From: Nephrocerus scutellatus
Taxonomy: Eukaryota > Arthropoda > Insecta > Diptera > Pipunculidae
Direction of reading: 5' to 3'
Assembly: GCA_947095585.1 (NCBI GenBank)
Contig: OX352763.1
Coordinates: 115,547,908-115,611,907, forward strand
Length of the DNA: 64,000 nt
The stretch's first letter is position 1, and every line of letters begins with the position of its first letter. Under the pieces are notes generated by a model, which saw nothing but the letters and a program-made list of their open reading frames with translations, did not search any database and was not told where the DNA came from. Of this stretch, positions 11,401 through 22,549 are shown piece after piece. The position numbers were made by a program, and so were the translations under genes.

Positions 11401-12165
11401 GTAAACTTTTGCTATTTTTGCTTTATCTTAATTAAAGTTGTAATTGGTGATGTAATAAATTTGTGGTGTATATTTATATGCAAAATTCTTTGCAAACTCG
11501 AAAGCCTAAATTTCGTAACATTATGATAACAAATACTACATATGTCATGCAATATTATCATGTACTCGGTTGTAAGGAATAGAACTCATTGTTCTCTGCT
11601 TAAAAGCAAGCTTTCCAAATATTGGCTTACTTGCTTACTTAGTACTACTGACTACATGGGTGGTAGTCGTATTGGTACGACTGTATCGATGAAGAATTAC
11701 AAATCTCATAGAACACGGACACGCGAAGAAGAATAGAATAGAATAGAATAGAATTGCTGAAACAGTCTAGTATCAATGAAATTGTAAAAAAAATGTAAAT
11801 TAAAGAAATTTTCTAAAAACGAATGATTCCCAAAGACCCCGGAAATTAATAAAAACTCATGCCACATTTAATCTTAGAACCTCTACACTGAATTGTATAA
11901 AAGCGGTATTTCTGCATCATCCAAACAAAATGCAAAGTAAACGAATAGAGTCAATCGGTTGGCAAAAATGAAAATCAAAAACTCAAACCGAACTAATATT
12001 CAAAATTTTAAATCCTGAAAAGATTTTGTTATTCAATTCTGTATATTAACTTTGCATCTAAGTGGATTTGTTAAGATTGCTGACTGGCCAAATCTTATGC
12101 TAAATTTTTAATCTTTCTTTCAAAATTATACCATTTTACTTCAAACTTTGCACACACTTACACGT
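11401..12165. other. AT-rich spacer with (GAATA)n
   Basis: A short GAATA microsatellite lies at about 11722-11754. The rest is AT-rich with no supported gene. Confidence 0.45.
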
Positions 12166-12980
12166 CCCTACAACCAGTGGGGTTCCTCAGGGATCTATCC
12201 TAGGACTATTATTATTTTCCCTGTTTGTAAATGAAGCTCCATCTATTGTTAATCACAGTTCACCTTATATGTACGCTGACGATAGTCAGCTTGTCCTAAG
12301 CTATCCCTTGGGCTTAATCGAGCATGCTGTGAGTTGTATAAATGTGGATCTTTTGAATATAGCGCTGTGGTCGAATGGTCTAATGTTAAATGCTAAACAA
12401 ATCTGAATGCATAGTCATTTCTAAGCAGCTGATGGACCTATCGTATTTTTCTTCAATCACTCTGAATAAAACCCCTATAATAGACGATGGTGAAAAGGTT
12501 AAAAACCTTGGGATGAACTTTAGTCGTGACTTAACATGGGACACTCACATAAACTTAGCTGTAGTGAACACTTATGAAGTGCTCCGTTCATTGTGGGCCA
12601 CACGCTCTATCACTTCTTAAAAAACTTGAATTATACTGGCAAAAATATTAGCTGTACATATGGTTTACTGTAATTGCAGCTACGCATCTAAAAGGAAACT
12701 TAATGTTGCCTTTAAAGATATTTTTTTGGTTCATGACAATCCGATCCAATTATTCCTCGCATCTTTACGGCTTGACGCTCGATAATCTTCTAAAATATCG
12801 TACCCTTAGTCTTTTCACGGATGTCCTGCTTACTCGTCAACCCTTATATATTTATGAAAAAATTAGATTGGCAAACAGTTTCTCATTTCATGCCACATTC
12901 GATGAATGAATTACACGACAAGACATAAAACTAAATTGAGAAACTACTCGTATCTATCTGAAAATAGTCATTAATCAACT
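12166..12980 (+). pseudogene. Jockey/CR1-group LINE reverse transcriptase relic
   Basis: It starts inside the RT at GVPQGSILGLLLFSLFVN, followed by MYADDSQLVLS with both catalytic Asp. It continues with frameshifts through a thumb-like segment (about 12390-12620) and a C-terminal block containing SHLYGLTLDNLLKYR and VLLTRQPLYIYE (12703-12900). Stops and shifts make it inactive. A minus-strand copy of the same family lies at 41560-42143. Confidence 0.7.
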
Positions 12981-13184
12981 GTTCTGTAACTTTGTTTCCT
13001 TTTTTGTGAGCTAATTCTTCCTTTCTTCTCTATCCTTTACACTCTTTTTTGGTTGTTTTAGTTTTATTGTTAATTGTTTCTGTTTCTAACTTTCTCACAT
13101 ATCATTAATTAAGCTTGTCACTAATTTATAAGATATTGTATCTTACTCGTACTGTTAATAATAAATATGTGTATCTCAATTTAG

Positions 13185-13240
13185 AGAATTTACATGAACC
13201 ATTTTAAATCTTATGGATTGTTTTTTTTTTTTATTTATTT
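13185..13240 (+). repeat. Solitary 3' end of the Helentron-like family
   Basis: TTTAGAGAATTTACATG followed by ATCTTATGGATTG and a T-run matches the 3' end of the element at 50054-51050 and, inverted, of the copy at 22090-22480. The rest of the element is absent. Confidence 0.55.
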
Positions 13241-13356
13241 TGATTATGAATCCAAGAGCCTCCTCCATTCTGTATTGCGAAGCGTGTGAATAGCAGTGCC
13301 AGACGAGACGACCGATTAAAAGCTATTGACACCACTCTTATATTCCTATTACCTAC

Positions 13357-13777
13357 CTGTGGGATAAATAATTATAGTTGGTCGTTTGTTGTTAATTACA
13401 TAAGTGGCTACAGTTTGCGCCGGGAATGCACTCTGCTCCTGTCGCGAGGATTGTATCGAACTCAAACTGTAATCATCACTGCTGACCGAAGTGATTAGGC
13501 CAATTTCATCCGATGGAAGCGCATACACTTCAGTGTAACTGGAAATGTTTGTTTTCGCCTCGACTAAGGTTTTCGCGAGCATTTTCTTCACGGTAGCATT
13601 AATCGAAGTAAGTTGCTTCGAAAGTTGAAGATGTTTCGCTGTTGTTATTGTGGGTGTTGTCGGTGTCGCCGTTGTCCTACTGACATTATTTAATAATTTT
13701 GTCGCGTAATCCATGCCGTAATATATAGAACGAAAAACATATGTGGGTTCTGACTGAATGCGCGGTTGTGTGATACA
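13357..13777 (-). CDS. Probable extracellular exon, membrane protein
   Basis: A minus-strand open frame bounded by a plausible acceptor (AATTTTAG|TG at 13778) and a strong donor (CCCACAG|GTAGGT at 13357). It encodes 140 residues plus one base. An internal ATG at 13714 could be a start, but the frame is open upstream to the acceptor. The peptide is rich in Thr and Ser and carries the N-glycosylation sequons NVS, NAT and NIS, which suggests an extracellular segment. It ends in phase 1, which fits the membrane-segment exon at 8013; the join would read YPTVSPES. Membership in the same gene is inference. No homologue was recognised. Confidence 0.4.
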
Positions 13778-14219
13778 CTAAAATTATTACCGATTTAAGT
13801 TTATACGAAGTCCAGGAGTCCGTTGACTATTTTTGTATAAATTTTCCTGAATATGAAACCCGAAGACATCATGCACAATAATAACACGCACATCACGATG
13901 AATCCAAAACGAACTGACTCAAAAGTATTAAGGTGATTGCCTTTTATATTCAGATATTCCAGGATTTTAAGAGAAAATTCTAAGAACTATGATTACGAAG
14001 AGAGCTATGGATTTTATGAAAACTACGTTCTCTTTCAAAGTGGCCTTAGTATTTTCCAAAGAGTCGTATACGATATTACGAGGACGGTAATTTACGATAC
14101 GAAATGATATGGAAATGGAAATGAGAATTTTGGTTGATAGTGAAGAGAGATTTCAAACTTTCCACTTTTTATGAGATGTTCACTCAGTAGTGAAGCTATC
14201 GAACTTCACCCTTTTTATT
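13778..14219. other. Unassigned sequence upstream of 13777
   Basis: No second exon of the membrane protein gene was recognised here, and no transposon motif. The sequence is AT-rich with short frames. Confidence 0.35.
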
Positions 14220-14545
14220 AAATTCTCTATATTAACTTGACGTGCCCGTGGATCTGTCTGTCTGTCTGTCTGTTTGTCTGTCGTTGAATCTTGCGAGCAA
14301 TTTTTAACACACTTCCCAAAGCCCGATTTCATTGAAATTTTGCACACATGTGTTTCTATTAAAAGTTGGAAGGTATCATGCCTCAGGACCGAGGGGGGCT
14401 CCGATGTATTTTTTTTTTAAAATATTAACCCGATTACATTCAAATTTTGTTCACATGTGTATTTCCTGTGCCAAAACTTTTTGTACAAATCGGTTCCCAT
14501 ATAAATTTTTTCGTGGGTATTTTATTGTTATTATTATTGTTTGGT
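14220..14545 (+). mobile_element. Helentron-like element, 5' part
   Basis: It begins AAATTCTCTATATTAACTT and GTGCCCGTGG, has a (CTGT)n microsatellite at about 14253-14283, then CTTCCCAAAGCCCGATT and about two internal units containing ACACATGTGT. The same order of parts occurs at 50054-51050. The 3' end is missing. Confidence 0.6.
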
Positions 14546-14584
14546 GGGCTGAAGAACTGCGACCTAAAGGTCTATTGTGCATCC

Positions 14585-15960
14585 CAGATGATTACCACTT
14601 TATGTGGTGGCTTAGTTCCTTAATGAATGCCATTACGTCTGACAGTTCGATTGAAATGTCATTCTGTCCTGGGACTGTGTGAGCCATAAAGTGCTTAAGT
14701 TTTTTCCGCGTGAGAGCATCACACATGAACAGTATGTGTTCTGGCGATTCTTTTGCCTTATTACAGAAACGTTCAGCTTCGATCGCATTGTTAGCGCACT
14801 TTTTAATTTTGTTTTTGAGGTAGGTAACGCTTGGTTCTAGCCCATTAAATGAACCTTCTGCGCCTTCTCTTGCGCAAAGATCTGCTGTCTCGTTCCCTAA
14901 AATGTCTGCGTGCCCTGGAAACCACAGAAGGGTGATTTTATTGGTTTTGGCCAATTGTTATAAGTGGCAGTAGCAGCTGCACGTTGTTCTTGTGTTAAAA
15001 GTATGGCCTTTTTAGTGCAAGTAGTACGGCCAGGCTATCTGAGATCATGTAAATCTCAGTTCTTCTATATTTTCTTTTAGTGCAATTGTTTCTGCCTGGA
15101 AAACGGTTGGGGAGTAACCTAGGGGTATTCGCAGTGTGGTTCTGGTATAGCCAAAGAGTCATTTGCGGGCTTATTCTCCACGTTTTGTTGAACATGCGTT
15201 GGCATGTGAAGTAAGCTTTATTAGCTTTGTTAATAATACGTCAAAACTCTCAGATATTTGGCCTCCGGCATTCTTTGGAGGACCTTGCCTTGGAAATTCA
15301 TAATGGGAAGATTTATTTTTCTCCTCTTTGTGAAGATGGTGCACACTATCTTGCCTGGGTTGACACTTAGGTTCACCTTTTTACACCAATCGTTTACTAG
15401 TTTGAGAGCAATTTGCATCCGTTCTGCTATCGTACTCTCGAATTTACACGGACCATAAGGACGAGGTCATCCGCATAGCCACTATTGGTAATATGATTAT
15501 TCTTAAGCCTTAATAGTAACTGGTGCATTAACAGCAGCCACAAAAGAGGTGACAAGACTCTGCCTTGTGGGCAGCCTCTAGTTGCCGCTACTGTGATGGC
15601 TTCGTCGCCGAATGAGGCCCGAATTCTCTTACCCCTTAGCATGCTTATGACCCAGCCTATGATTGAGGATTCTATACCCTTGTTTCTAGCTTGTGATTGA
15701 ATCACTTCGAAGTTAGTGTTGTCAAAAGCACCTTGAATGTCTATGAAGGCACATATTAACATTTCTTGGTTCCGAAGTGTGTCTTCGATTTCGTCTGTCA
15801 GCTCGTGCAGTGCAGTTTCTGTTGATTTCCCTGTCTGATATGCATGCTGGCTGGGGTTTAGTGGGTTAATTTGGAGTACATTAGATTTTATGTGGTGACA
15901 TAGTATCTTCTCCATGGATTTGAGTTAGGCGCATATTTTGAGAGAAAACTTTTTATAATA
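14585..15960 (-). pseudogene. R1/I-group LINE with RNase H, minus strand
   Basis: On the minus strand, from high to low coordinate, the RT comes first: QHAYQTGKSTETALHEL, FIDIQGAFDN with the first catalytic Asp, RGCPQGRVLSPLLWLLL, and GYADDLVLM. Next come a NDWCKKVNLSVNPGK block (15230-15418), a segment near 15000-15190, and the end of an RNase H domain (LLWFPGHADILGNETAD, 14800-14950). Frameshifts separate the parts. The endonuclease and first ORF are missing. The RT plus RNase H pairing places it in the R1/LOA/I group. Confidence 0.75.
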
Positions 15961-15999
15961 ATTTGGAATATATTGTAAGTTTGATCAGTAAAGCGAAGA

Positions 16000-16865
16000 G
16001 ATCGACCAGAAAAATCTAGAATTAATTTCCAAACTGACCGACAAGTTGGATCAACAGAAGCAAGAATTTATTTTCAAATTAGCGTTTTTCAATGGAACAT
16101 TAGAGAACAAAAGCCTGAAGCAAGAATGGAATTATATCAACATAATCAATAGTTAGACCTTATTCAAGAAAAGCTACGAAGTGAAATGAGTGAAATTCAA
16201 GAAACGCTTGAAGGAGAATTGTACGGAATTCAAGCAGCGTTTTATGGTGAAATAAATGGAATTCAAAAAGAAATCTCTCGAGACTCTTGAATGGTATGGA
16301 AGGAAAAATTAAAGAGATCGAGACACGGTTAGACAGCCGAACCCAGTTCTCCAGAGAAAACAATCAACAGAGCAATGTCAGAGTCATTCCAGAATTTTCA
16401 GTAGCTAGAAAGGAATTTTGAAACCTCATGCTTTCGATTGCGAGACCGCATTTGAAATTTTTAAAGTCCAATTTGGAGCTGCGGTACAACATAACGGATA
16501 GGGTGCTGAAGAACAACTAAATTCTCTAATCCTAATATTGAGGCAAGGCATCTGACGTGTTGGAGATGATTCCAAGCAAAGATGAGTTCTGGAAGAATCC
16601 TAAAAAGGTTGGACTTGCGTTACGGGCTGGCTCACTCCCACCAGCTAAGCAAAATTCAGTTCCAGACGAAGAAACAACAACGTAGACGGCGACTTTAAGA
16701 ATTAGAACGGAAAATAACTAAGCTAGCACGACAAGCCTATTGTTGGATTCCGGCTGGTGTCTTAGGCGGACTGGCATTAAATGTGTTCATAAATGCAATT
16801 AAAACCTCATTCGAGGAAAACAGACAGAGGAAAGTCGATTAATGAATTATTGCATACTTTATATC
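16000..16865 (+). pseudogene. LTR-retrotransposon gag-like relic
   Basis: The first half encodes a coiled-coil-like, Gln- and Glu-rich stretch. A later part, across frameshifts, resembles capsid-type gag of gypsy-group elements, including a LALNVFINAIK block near 16770. No protease, RT or LTR was found, so this is a short decayed piece of a retrotransposon. Confidence 0.45.
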
Positions 16866-17084
16866 AATGGGTATAAATATCGCAGGACTCTACCGCAGAA
16901 CTCATTCGTTATTTGGAGTTCAGCCAGATAAGTTGAAAAGTACTTACTTGGAGTACTTACAGCTTCCACCTAAGAGAATAGGAATGAAACATAAGTGTCA
17001 AAAATATATATTCTTAAAGTCTTATATAAATAATATGATATTTAAATGGCTAAATTAGAGACTATAGGTATATTTTTTGATTTT

Positions 17085-17365
17085 TATATAAAAAGTTATA
17101 TTTAATAATGTTAGGCGCGACAGATCGTTGTTGTCCAATGCCTACCTTCTCGGGATTATTCATGTCGAGCGTGTTATATTTTTGCACACAAATGTAAGTC
17201 ATCCAGTTTGGCATCTCTTACCTCTGTGCGTCCTGATCTACGACATCCTTTTTTAGCGTAGGTTTTGGCTTGCATTGTCTTATTCATCAACAGTTTGGAT
17301 CTTATGGTCAGATTCCTGGATTTAAAGGGAAGACTAAAGCAGTCTTTGTTGGCTCAAAGCAATTG
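17085..17365 (-). mobile_element. RTE 3' fragment fused to a SINE-type tail
   Basis: On the minus strand this reads as the RTE C-terminal region (AATCCAGGAATCTGACCATA and onward), then GCCAAACTGGATGAC, where other RTE copies continue to their own end. Here it switches to CATTTGTGTGCAAAAATATA and, after CGAGAAGGTAGGCATTGGA, to ATCTGTCGCGCC, which matches the SINE tail at 10440-10530. No RTE 3' end follows. Confidence 0.6.
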
Positions 17366-17690
17366 TGCGCAGTTATAGCTTCTGCACTACTTTGAATTCG
17401 CGACTTTTCGTTTGTACTGAAAGACTTTGACACTTATGATTTGATTTTCAAGTCAAACGCAAGCAAAAAATAAATTCAAAAAATTAAAATAAATTTTATT
17501 TCAAATAATTGAAAATATTTTTTCATATTTTCATTTTAATTAAAATAACCTTTTTTCATTATTTAATACCATACAGTAGTTATTGTTGTGTTAAAATATT
17601 TTAAGATTAATTTTTCATATCTAAAAGTGTTAAATTTATTGGTCAAGATCGATACAGAAAGCAAGATCTTAAAAAGAACAAATTGGTAAT
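17366..17690. other. AT-rich spacer
   Basis: No gene or repeat motif recognised. Confidence 0.4.
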
Positions 17691-18025
17691 TTGAAAAACA
17701 AGAATATCAACAAAAGTGGAGTAGATTTACCAAAGCGGAAACAATAGCCAATTAATAATCGCAGAGTCTGGTGCTGTTGGATAATTTAAACGACAAGATC
17801 ATCACACTGAATCAACAAAAGAAGTCAAATAAAATCCAAACGACAAAAATTGCTGAACTCGAAAAGCGGTTACAGGTGTTTTCCAATATTGTTCATCAAG
17901 CGTGGATACTGCTGATAGCAATACCATCAAAACAAAGACATCATATCGTAACGTTACCAAAGAATCAGACACAAAAAAGCAGTTACGTTAAAAAGTATTG
18001 TTATTCAAGTTTTTATTTTATTTGA
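17691..18025 (+). pseudogene. Coiled-coil fragment, probably gag-like
   Basis: An open frame encodes a Lys-, Gln- and Asn-rich helix-forming stretch (residues like NQQKKSNKIQTTKIAELEKR). It resembles the start of the fragment at 16000. It could be what remains of a retrotransposon gag or of the first ORF of the LINE that follows. No Cys-His knuckle is present. Confidence 0.3.
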
Positions 18026-18300
18026 GTAGTTTTCAGAAGTAGAATTTTTATTGACTTTCTGTCTCAGTAGCTGTGCGTGCCTTTTTCGTTTGTTAGGCCT
18101 GGTACTACAAACGAATAAGTAACGTTTTCACTGTTGAGTGGTTGGTTCGTAGAAATTCTTCTTATTATTGTTATTTATAATATTTTTTGATTTTTTATAT
18201 TATTATTATCTTATTTTACGTATATTATATATATATATATATATTATTATTTACGTATATTTTCATCATCTTGACGGGTTCGGTATTTTTAATTTGTAAA

Positions 18301-21192
18301 ATGAACTCTTATTTTGAAATTCATTTCACAAATATTCGCGGCATTAAAAGAAATTTCAATTCGATCGTAGCACATCTTGACGCGAATAAACCTGCGGTTC
18401 TAAGTTTATGTGAAACGCAGGCGTCTTATATGGGTACCCCAAATGATTTTCAATGTCAGGGGTATTCTCGTGTCGACTGTTTGGTTCCTCATCGTGGGGT
18501 TATTTTATTTATACGAGAAGACATCAGTTTTAGTGTACCTAATTTTAATATTCCAAACAGTAATCCAATGTTCAATACGATATGGATTGAAATTGTAATT
18601 TCAAACCATTCGATATTTATTTGTTCCCTTTATCGTAGTCCTAATTTGTCACCTGATGACACTAATATTGAGTTTAATTACTTATCAGACACAATAGACA
18701 AGATTTACAAATCATCACCAACATCAGAATTGGTAGTCTTGGGTGATTTTAATGTCCACAATGATTCATGGTTGACCTATTCGAATGGTAGAGATCGATC
18801 AGGTGAAACCGCAGAACTATTTTCAAATGTTAATCTTTTCACCCAACTCGTTGATAAGCCAACTAGGTATCCCGATACTACTGGTCAATCCCCTCACCTT
18901 TTAGATTTATTTCTTACAACTATGCCTGATAAATATTCAATTGATGTATCTGCTCCATTAGGTCTTTCTGACCATGCTTTGATAGTTGCCAAATTTTCAA
19001 TATCACCAGCCCTTATAGAGACTACAAGTAAAAGGCTACTCTGGCACTATAAAAATGCAAACTGGGAGCTCCTGAACCAATTTTATAGCTCATTTGATTG
19101 GTCAACCTGTTTTTCCAGCAATAATGCTAATGAAGCATCACAACTTATCACGTCAACCATTTTGCTAGGAATGAAAAATTGCATTCCTTCTTCATTTAAA
19201 AAGAAAAATACTCATAAAAATAAATGGTTTAACGAACATTGCAGGTCAGCAGTCGCGTGTAAAAAAGCAGCCCATTTGGACTACGTTAATTGCACTTCTG
19301 AAGAAAACCTTGTAAAGTTTAGAATAGCTAGAAACAGATCAAACGCTATATTGAAAAGGTCCAAAATAATATATGACCTTAAGATTCGAGATAGCATGCG
19401 AAAAATATTGGATTCTGATTCAAACAGTCGAAGCTTTTGGTCGTTTGCTGCATTGGTTAAAAGAAACTTTGCAGACAATACTTCGTCTATTCCTTCTTTA
19501 TTTCATAATGGTATTCATTATAGAACTAATATTGAGAAAGCTAATCTCTTAGCTTCTCATTTCGCTGGTGCGTCTACTCTTCCTTTAACTAATCAAAGCC
19601 CCCCAATTCTCCCGAATCTAGGCCCAGGTATGTCTAAAATCTATTTTCGGAAACGGGTTGTTTCAAAGATTCTGAAAGAACTTGACCCCAATAAAGCGAC
19701 TGGCCCCGACGGTATTCCGCCATTAGTATTGAAAAGTTGTCATTATACTTTGGCAAAACCGCTTAGCAAATTGTTTCATCTCTCAATGAAGACAGGTGTT
19801 TTTCCATCATTTTGGAAAATAGCAAATATTCAACCCGTTCCGAAAAAAGGTGATAAATCGGCACCTACGAACTACCGACCTATTGCTTTGTTGTCGGTTC
19901 TATCGAAGGTAATGGAATCTATCGTTAATTTCAGACTAATGAACTATCTGGATTCGAATGTTCTTTTATCCGATGTTCAGTATGGATTTCGTAAAAATCG
20001 ATCTTCAGGCGAACTAATAACGTGCATGACTCATTGTTTGGAGCGAAGCATTGAAAACCTAGGTGAATCAAGCGTTGTTTCCTTAGATATTGCTAAAGCT
20101 TTTGATAGAGTATGGCATGATTGTCTTATTAATAAGATTCGTGCGCTGAATTTACACTCCTCTCTCATTACATGGATTGAGAATTATTTATGGAACCGTA
20201 AAATAAAAGTTGTATTAAATGGTATATCTTCAGATTCACATGGGATCAATGCTGGCGTGCCTCAAGGATCATCCTTGTCTCCCACGCTCTTCTTGATATA
20301 TATCAACGACCTATTGTCTTCTACAACCTGTGATATCCATTCATTTGCTGATGATACAACACTATCGGCCTCCATTGAGTTTGACAATCAAAAAGAATGC
20401 AATTCTCGCTTGAATGGTTCGCGTGAATTAATGAATTTGACTATTCTGTCTAATATTCAAATCATTCTTGATTGGGGCATTTCTAACAGAGTAGAATTTA
20501 ACCCAAATAAATTCCAGTCTTGCCTTTTTTCTCAGAAGACAACTCAACATTATGTTCCTCCTGTTATTAATGGTACCTCTATTGCGAGATCTGATTCACT
20601 TAAGTTGTTAGGTTTAAAAGTATCAAGTGATCTTTCTTGGAAAGAACATATTTATGAAATTTCAAAAAGAGCTAGCCAATGTTTAGGCTTCATAAGACGT
20701 TGTAACTTCTACTTCACTCCCTCTGAAGTGTTAAGATTATATAAATCTTATGTTAGACCAATTTTAGAATTTAATTCATATGTGTGGGGTGGTGCTCCAA
20801 GATCGCATTTGGTTCATCTTGATGGTGTTCAGAATAGAGTTATCCGTTTGATAAACGATGTAACCATTACTTCGTCTCTTGATACTTTGGAGCACAGACG
20901 AAATGTAGGAGCTTTATCTGTTTTCTATAAATTTTACAACGGTAAATGTTCTTTAGAAACCCGTTCTCTAGTTCCTGGGCCTTTTCTCAGTAACGTAAAC
21001 ACTCGTTTAAGGTGCAATCAACATAGATTTGCCTTAAAACTTTTTTCATGTAGAACCCAACACTTTAAATCCTCCTTTTTTCCTAGAGTATCTTCGATGT
21101 GGAATCAATTGGTCGAACACGTGTTTCCAGAATCTTATAATCTGCAGGCGTTCAAATTAGCCGTTAACAAGTTCTTGAAGGATGATGGTTAA
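18301..21192 (+). CDS. Intact LINE endonuclease/reverse transcriptase ORF
   Basis: Encodes 963 residues from the ATG at 18301. The frame is open upstream to 18187, but that part is low-complexity AT repeat, so 18301 is preferred. Domains in order: apurinic/apyrimidinic endonuclease at about residues 5-235 with NIRG, CETQ (catalytic Glu), LGDFNVH and SDHAL; reverse transcriptase at about 460-720 with TGPDGIPP, NYRPIALLSV, LDIAKAFD (first Asp), GVPQGSSLSPTLF and FADD; then a C-terminal segment with SFFPRVSSMWNQL. All the catalytic motifs are intact and no stop interrupts the frame, unlike every other LINE in the window. The protein nicks target DNA and copies its RNA there. The tail style suggests the CR1/L2/jockey assemblage. 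No ORF1 with zinc knuckles was found upstream. Confidence 0.9.
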   Translation: MNSYFEIHFTNIRGIKRNFNSIVAHLDANKPAVLSLCETQASYMGTPNDFQCQGYSRVDCLVPHRGVILFIREDISFSVPNFNIPNSNPMFNTIWIEIVISNHSIFICSLYRSPNLSPDDTNIEFNYLSDTIDKIYKSSPTSELVVLGDFNVHNDSWLTYSNGRDRSGETAELFSNVNLFTQLVDKPTRYPDTTGQSPHLLDLFLTTMPDKYSIDVSAPLGLSDHALIVAKFSISPALIETTSKRLLWHYKNANWELLNQFYSSFDWSTCFSSNNANEASQLITSTILLGMKNCIPSSFKKKNTHKNKWFNEHCRSAVACKKAAHLDYVNCTSEENLVKFRIARNRSNAILKRSKIIYDLKIRDSMRKILDSDSNSRSFWSFAALVKRNFADNTSSIPSLFHNGIHYRTNIEKANLLASHFAGASTLPLTNQSPPILPNLGPGMSKIYFRKRVVSKILKELDPNKATGPDGIPPLVLKSCHYTLAKPLSKLFHLSMKTGVFPSFWKIANIQPVPKKGDKSAPTNYRPIALLSVLSKVMESIVNFRLMNYLDSNVLLSDVQYGFRKNRSSGELITCMTHCLERSIENLGESSVVSLDIAKAFDRVWHDCLINKIRALNLHSSLITWIENYLWNRKIKVVLNGISSDSHGINAGVPQGSSLSPTLFLIYINDLLSSTTCDIHSFADDTTLSASIEFDNQKECNSRLNGSRELMNLTILSNIQIILDWGISNRVEFNPNKFQSCLFSQKTTQHYVPPVINGTSIARSDSLKLLGLKVSSDLSWKEHIYEISKRASQCLGFIRRCNFYFTPSEVLRLYKSYVRPILEFNSYVWGGAPRSHLVHLDGVQNRVIRLINDVTITSSLDTLEHRRNVGALSVFYKFYNGKCSLETRSLVPGPFLSNVNTRLRCNQHRFALKLFSCRTQHFKSSFFPRVSSMWNQLVEHVFPESYNLQAFKLAVNKFLKDDG

Positions 21193-21217
21193 AGTATTCA
21201 TAAGTTGTTTCTTAATA

Positions 21218-21256
<39 letters not shown>

Positions 21257-21616
21257 TGTTTATCAGTATTTTTTAAATTATTTTTATAATTTGTAATATT
21301 TTCTTGGTCAAGGTTTTTTGTAGTTTTCCCTGACCATGATTCATTGATAAAAGTATTTGGACTCGCGTCGTTCTAAATTCGTGTTCGTTTTTTCGTATTG
21401 CTTTTCCAATGAATCAGGGAGAATTCTGAGAAAATAAATTGAAATCGGCTACAAACGTGAGGAATGTGATATATTGTAAATCACATTCTTTCGATTTTTA
21501 TTTTATTTTGAATTTAATAAAGGGCTTAGCCCAACTTATTGCCGTGACGTAAGTCATTCAGGGAGTCATCCCTTGGCAATAAGTCTCTATATAAAAAAAA
21601 AAAAAAAAAAAAAAAT
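21193..21616 (+). mobile_element. LINE 3' UTR, 3' hairpin and poly(A)
   Basis: The ORF is followed by an A-run (about 21221-21253), 340 bp of non-coding sequence, and a second A-run (about 21593-21615). Just before the second run the arms ACTTATTGCC and GGCAATAAGT form a perfect 10-bp stem. This is probably the true 3' end. The first A-run may be an internal A-tract or an older end. Confidence 0.65.
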
Positions 21617-22089
21617 GAACGAAATAGCCTCTTTTGTCCTAAACAATCCTTGTCTCTTAAGCATGGAATATTACACACAAATACAACCAGCTTCATGTCA
21701 AATTACATTTACCTGCACTTGCTCGTGTTTATCTTTCCTTTGAAATCTGGATATAACATTTCGTTTATCTATCGCTTAATTGGCCTTGGCAAGCATAATT
21801 GAAGACGCCAACTTAATACTAGATGATTTAGTTCAATTAATTTTTAAGAGATGTCTCGAATTATTTTCTTGTTTGTCAAAATTTTCTTGATACAGATAAA
21901 AATTAACCAACTATTTAGCAAATATTTAAACCAATTTCGAACGAGTTATCTTTAGAAATTCGCACTCCGAATTGCTAGTCGCAAAGTAATATGTCCCAAA
22001 ATATGTACGGAACATCCTGGCGGGAAAATTAAGGTATTCAGTTTATCTGAGAACAGATTTTACTTTTTTGTAACTGTTGCTTTTCTGAC
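21617..22089. other. AT-rich spacer
   Basis: No gene or recognised repeat, apart from the flank of the LINE poly(A). Confidence 0.4.
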
Positions 22090-22480
22090 TCATTTTGTAA
22101 GAAATAAAAGCAACCCATAAGAAATAAAATTTGCATGTAAATTCTCTAATAAACAAAAGAATACTGAATTCCACTATAAATGCTGAAATATAAAAACACA
22201 TACGAAGCACTACAATCCAACATCAAAACAACCACAATCGTAAAGCATGAAATGAAATGATCTGATGCCGGAGAAAAAAAATTGTATGGGAGCCCCTCCT
22301 GACCCCGCGGCCAAATCAATTGCAAATAATAGAAAGTATTGTCACCGGAAATACATATGTGAGCACAACATTTCAATAACATCGGGCTTTGGGGAGTGGG
22401 TTAAAAACTTATCACAAGATCTGACCAGTCAGCCAGCCAGTCCACTAGCCACGGGCTCTAGTACCTTCGCCCGTTACTGG
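22090..22480 (-). mobile_element. Helentron-like element, short copy
   Basis: On the minus strand it runs from GCCCGTGGCTAGTGG through TTTTTAACCCACTCCCCAAA and GCCCGAT, one internal unit ending GGGGCTCCCATAC, then TTAGAGAATTTACATG and a TTATGGGTTGC tail. The parts and their order match 50054-51050, but only one or two internal units are present. Confidence 0.6.
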
Positions 22481-22549
22481 CCTCCCACAAAAAATCTCTG
22501 CAGCTTCCCATTCTCGGGTCGATGTCCAATTTGGTATCTCTAAACTTTG

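Noticed and set aside
18187..18300. Hydrophobic N-terminal extension of the LINE protein
   Set aside because: It is translated from an AT microsatellite-like leader. The endonuclease domain starts right after the ATG at 18301.
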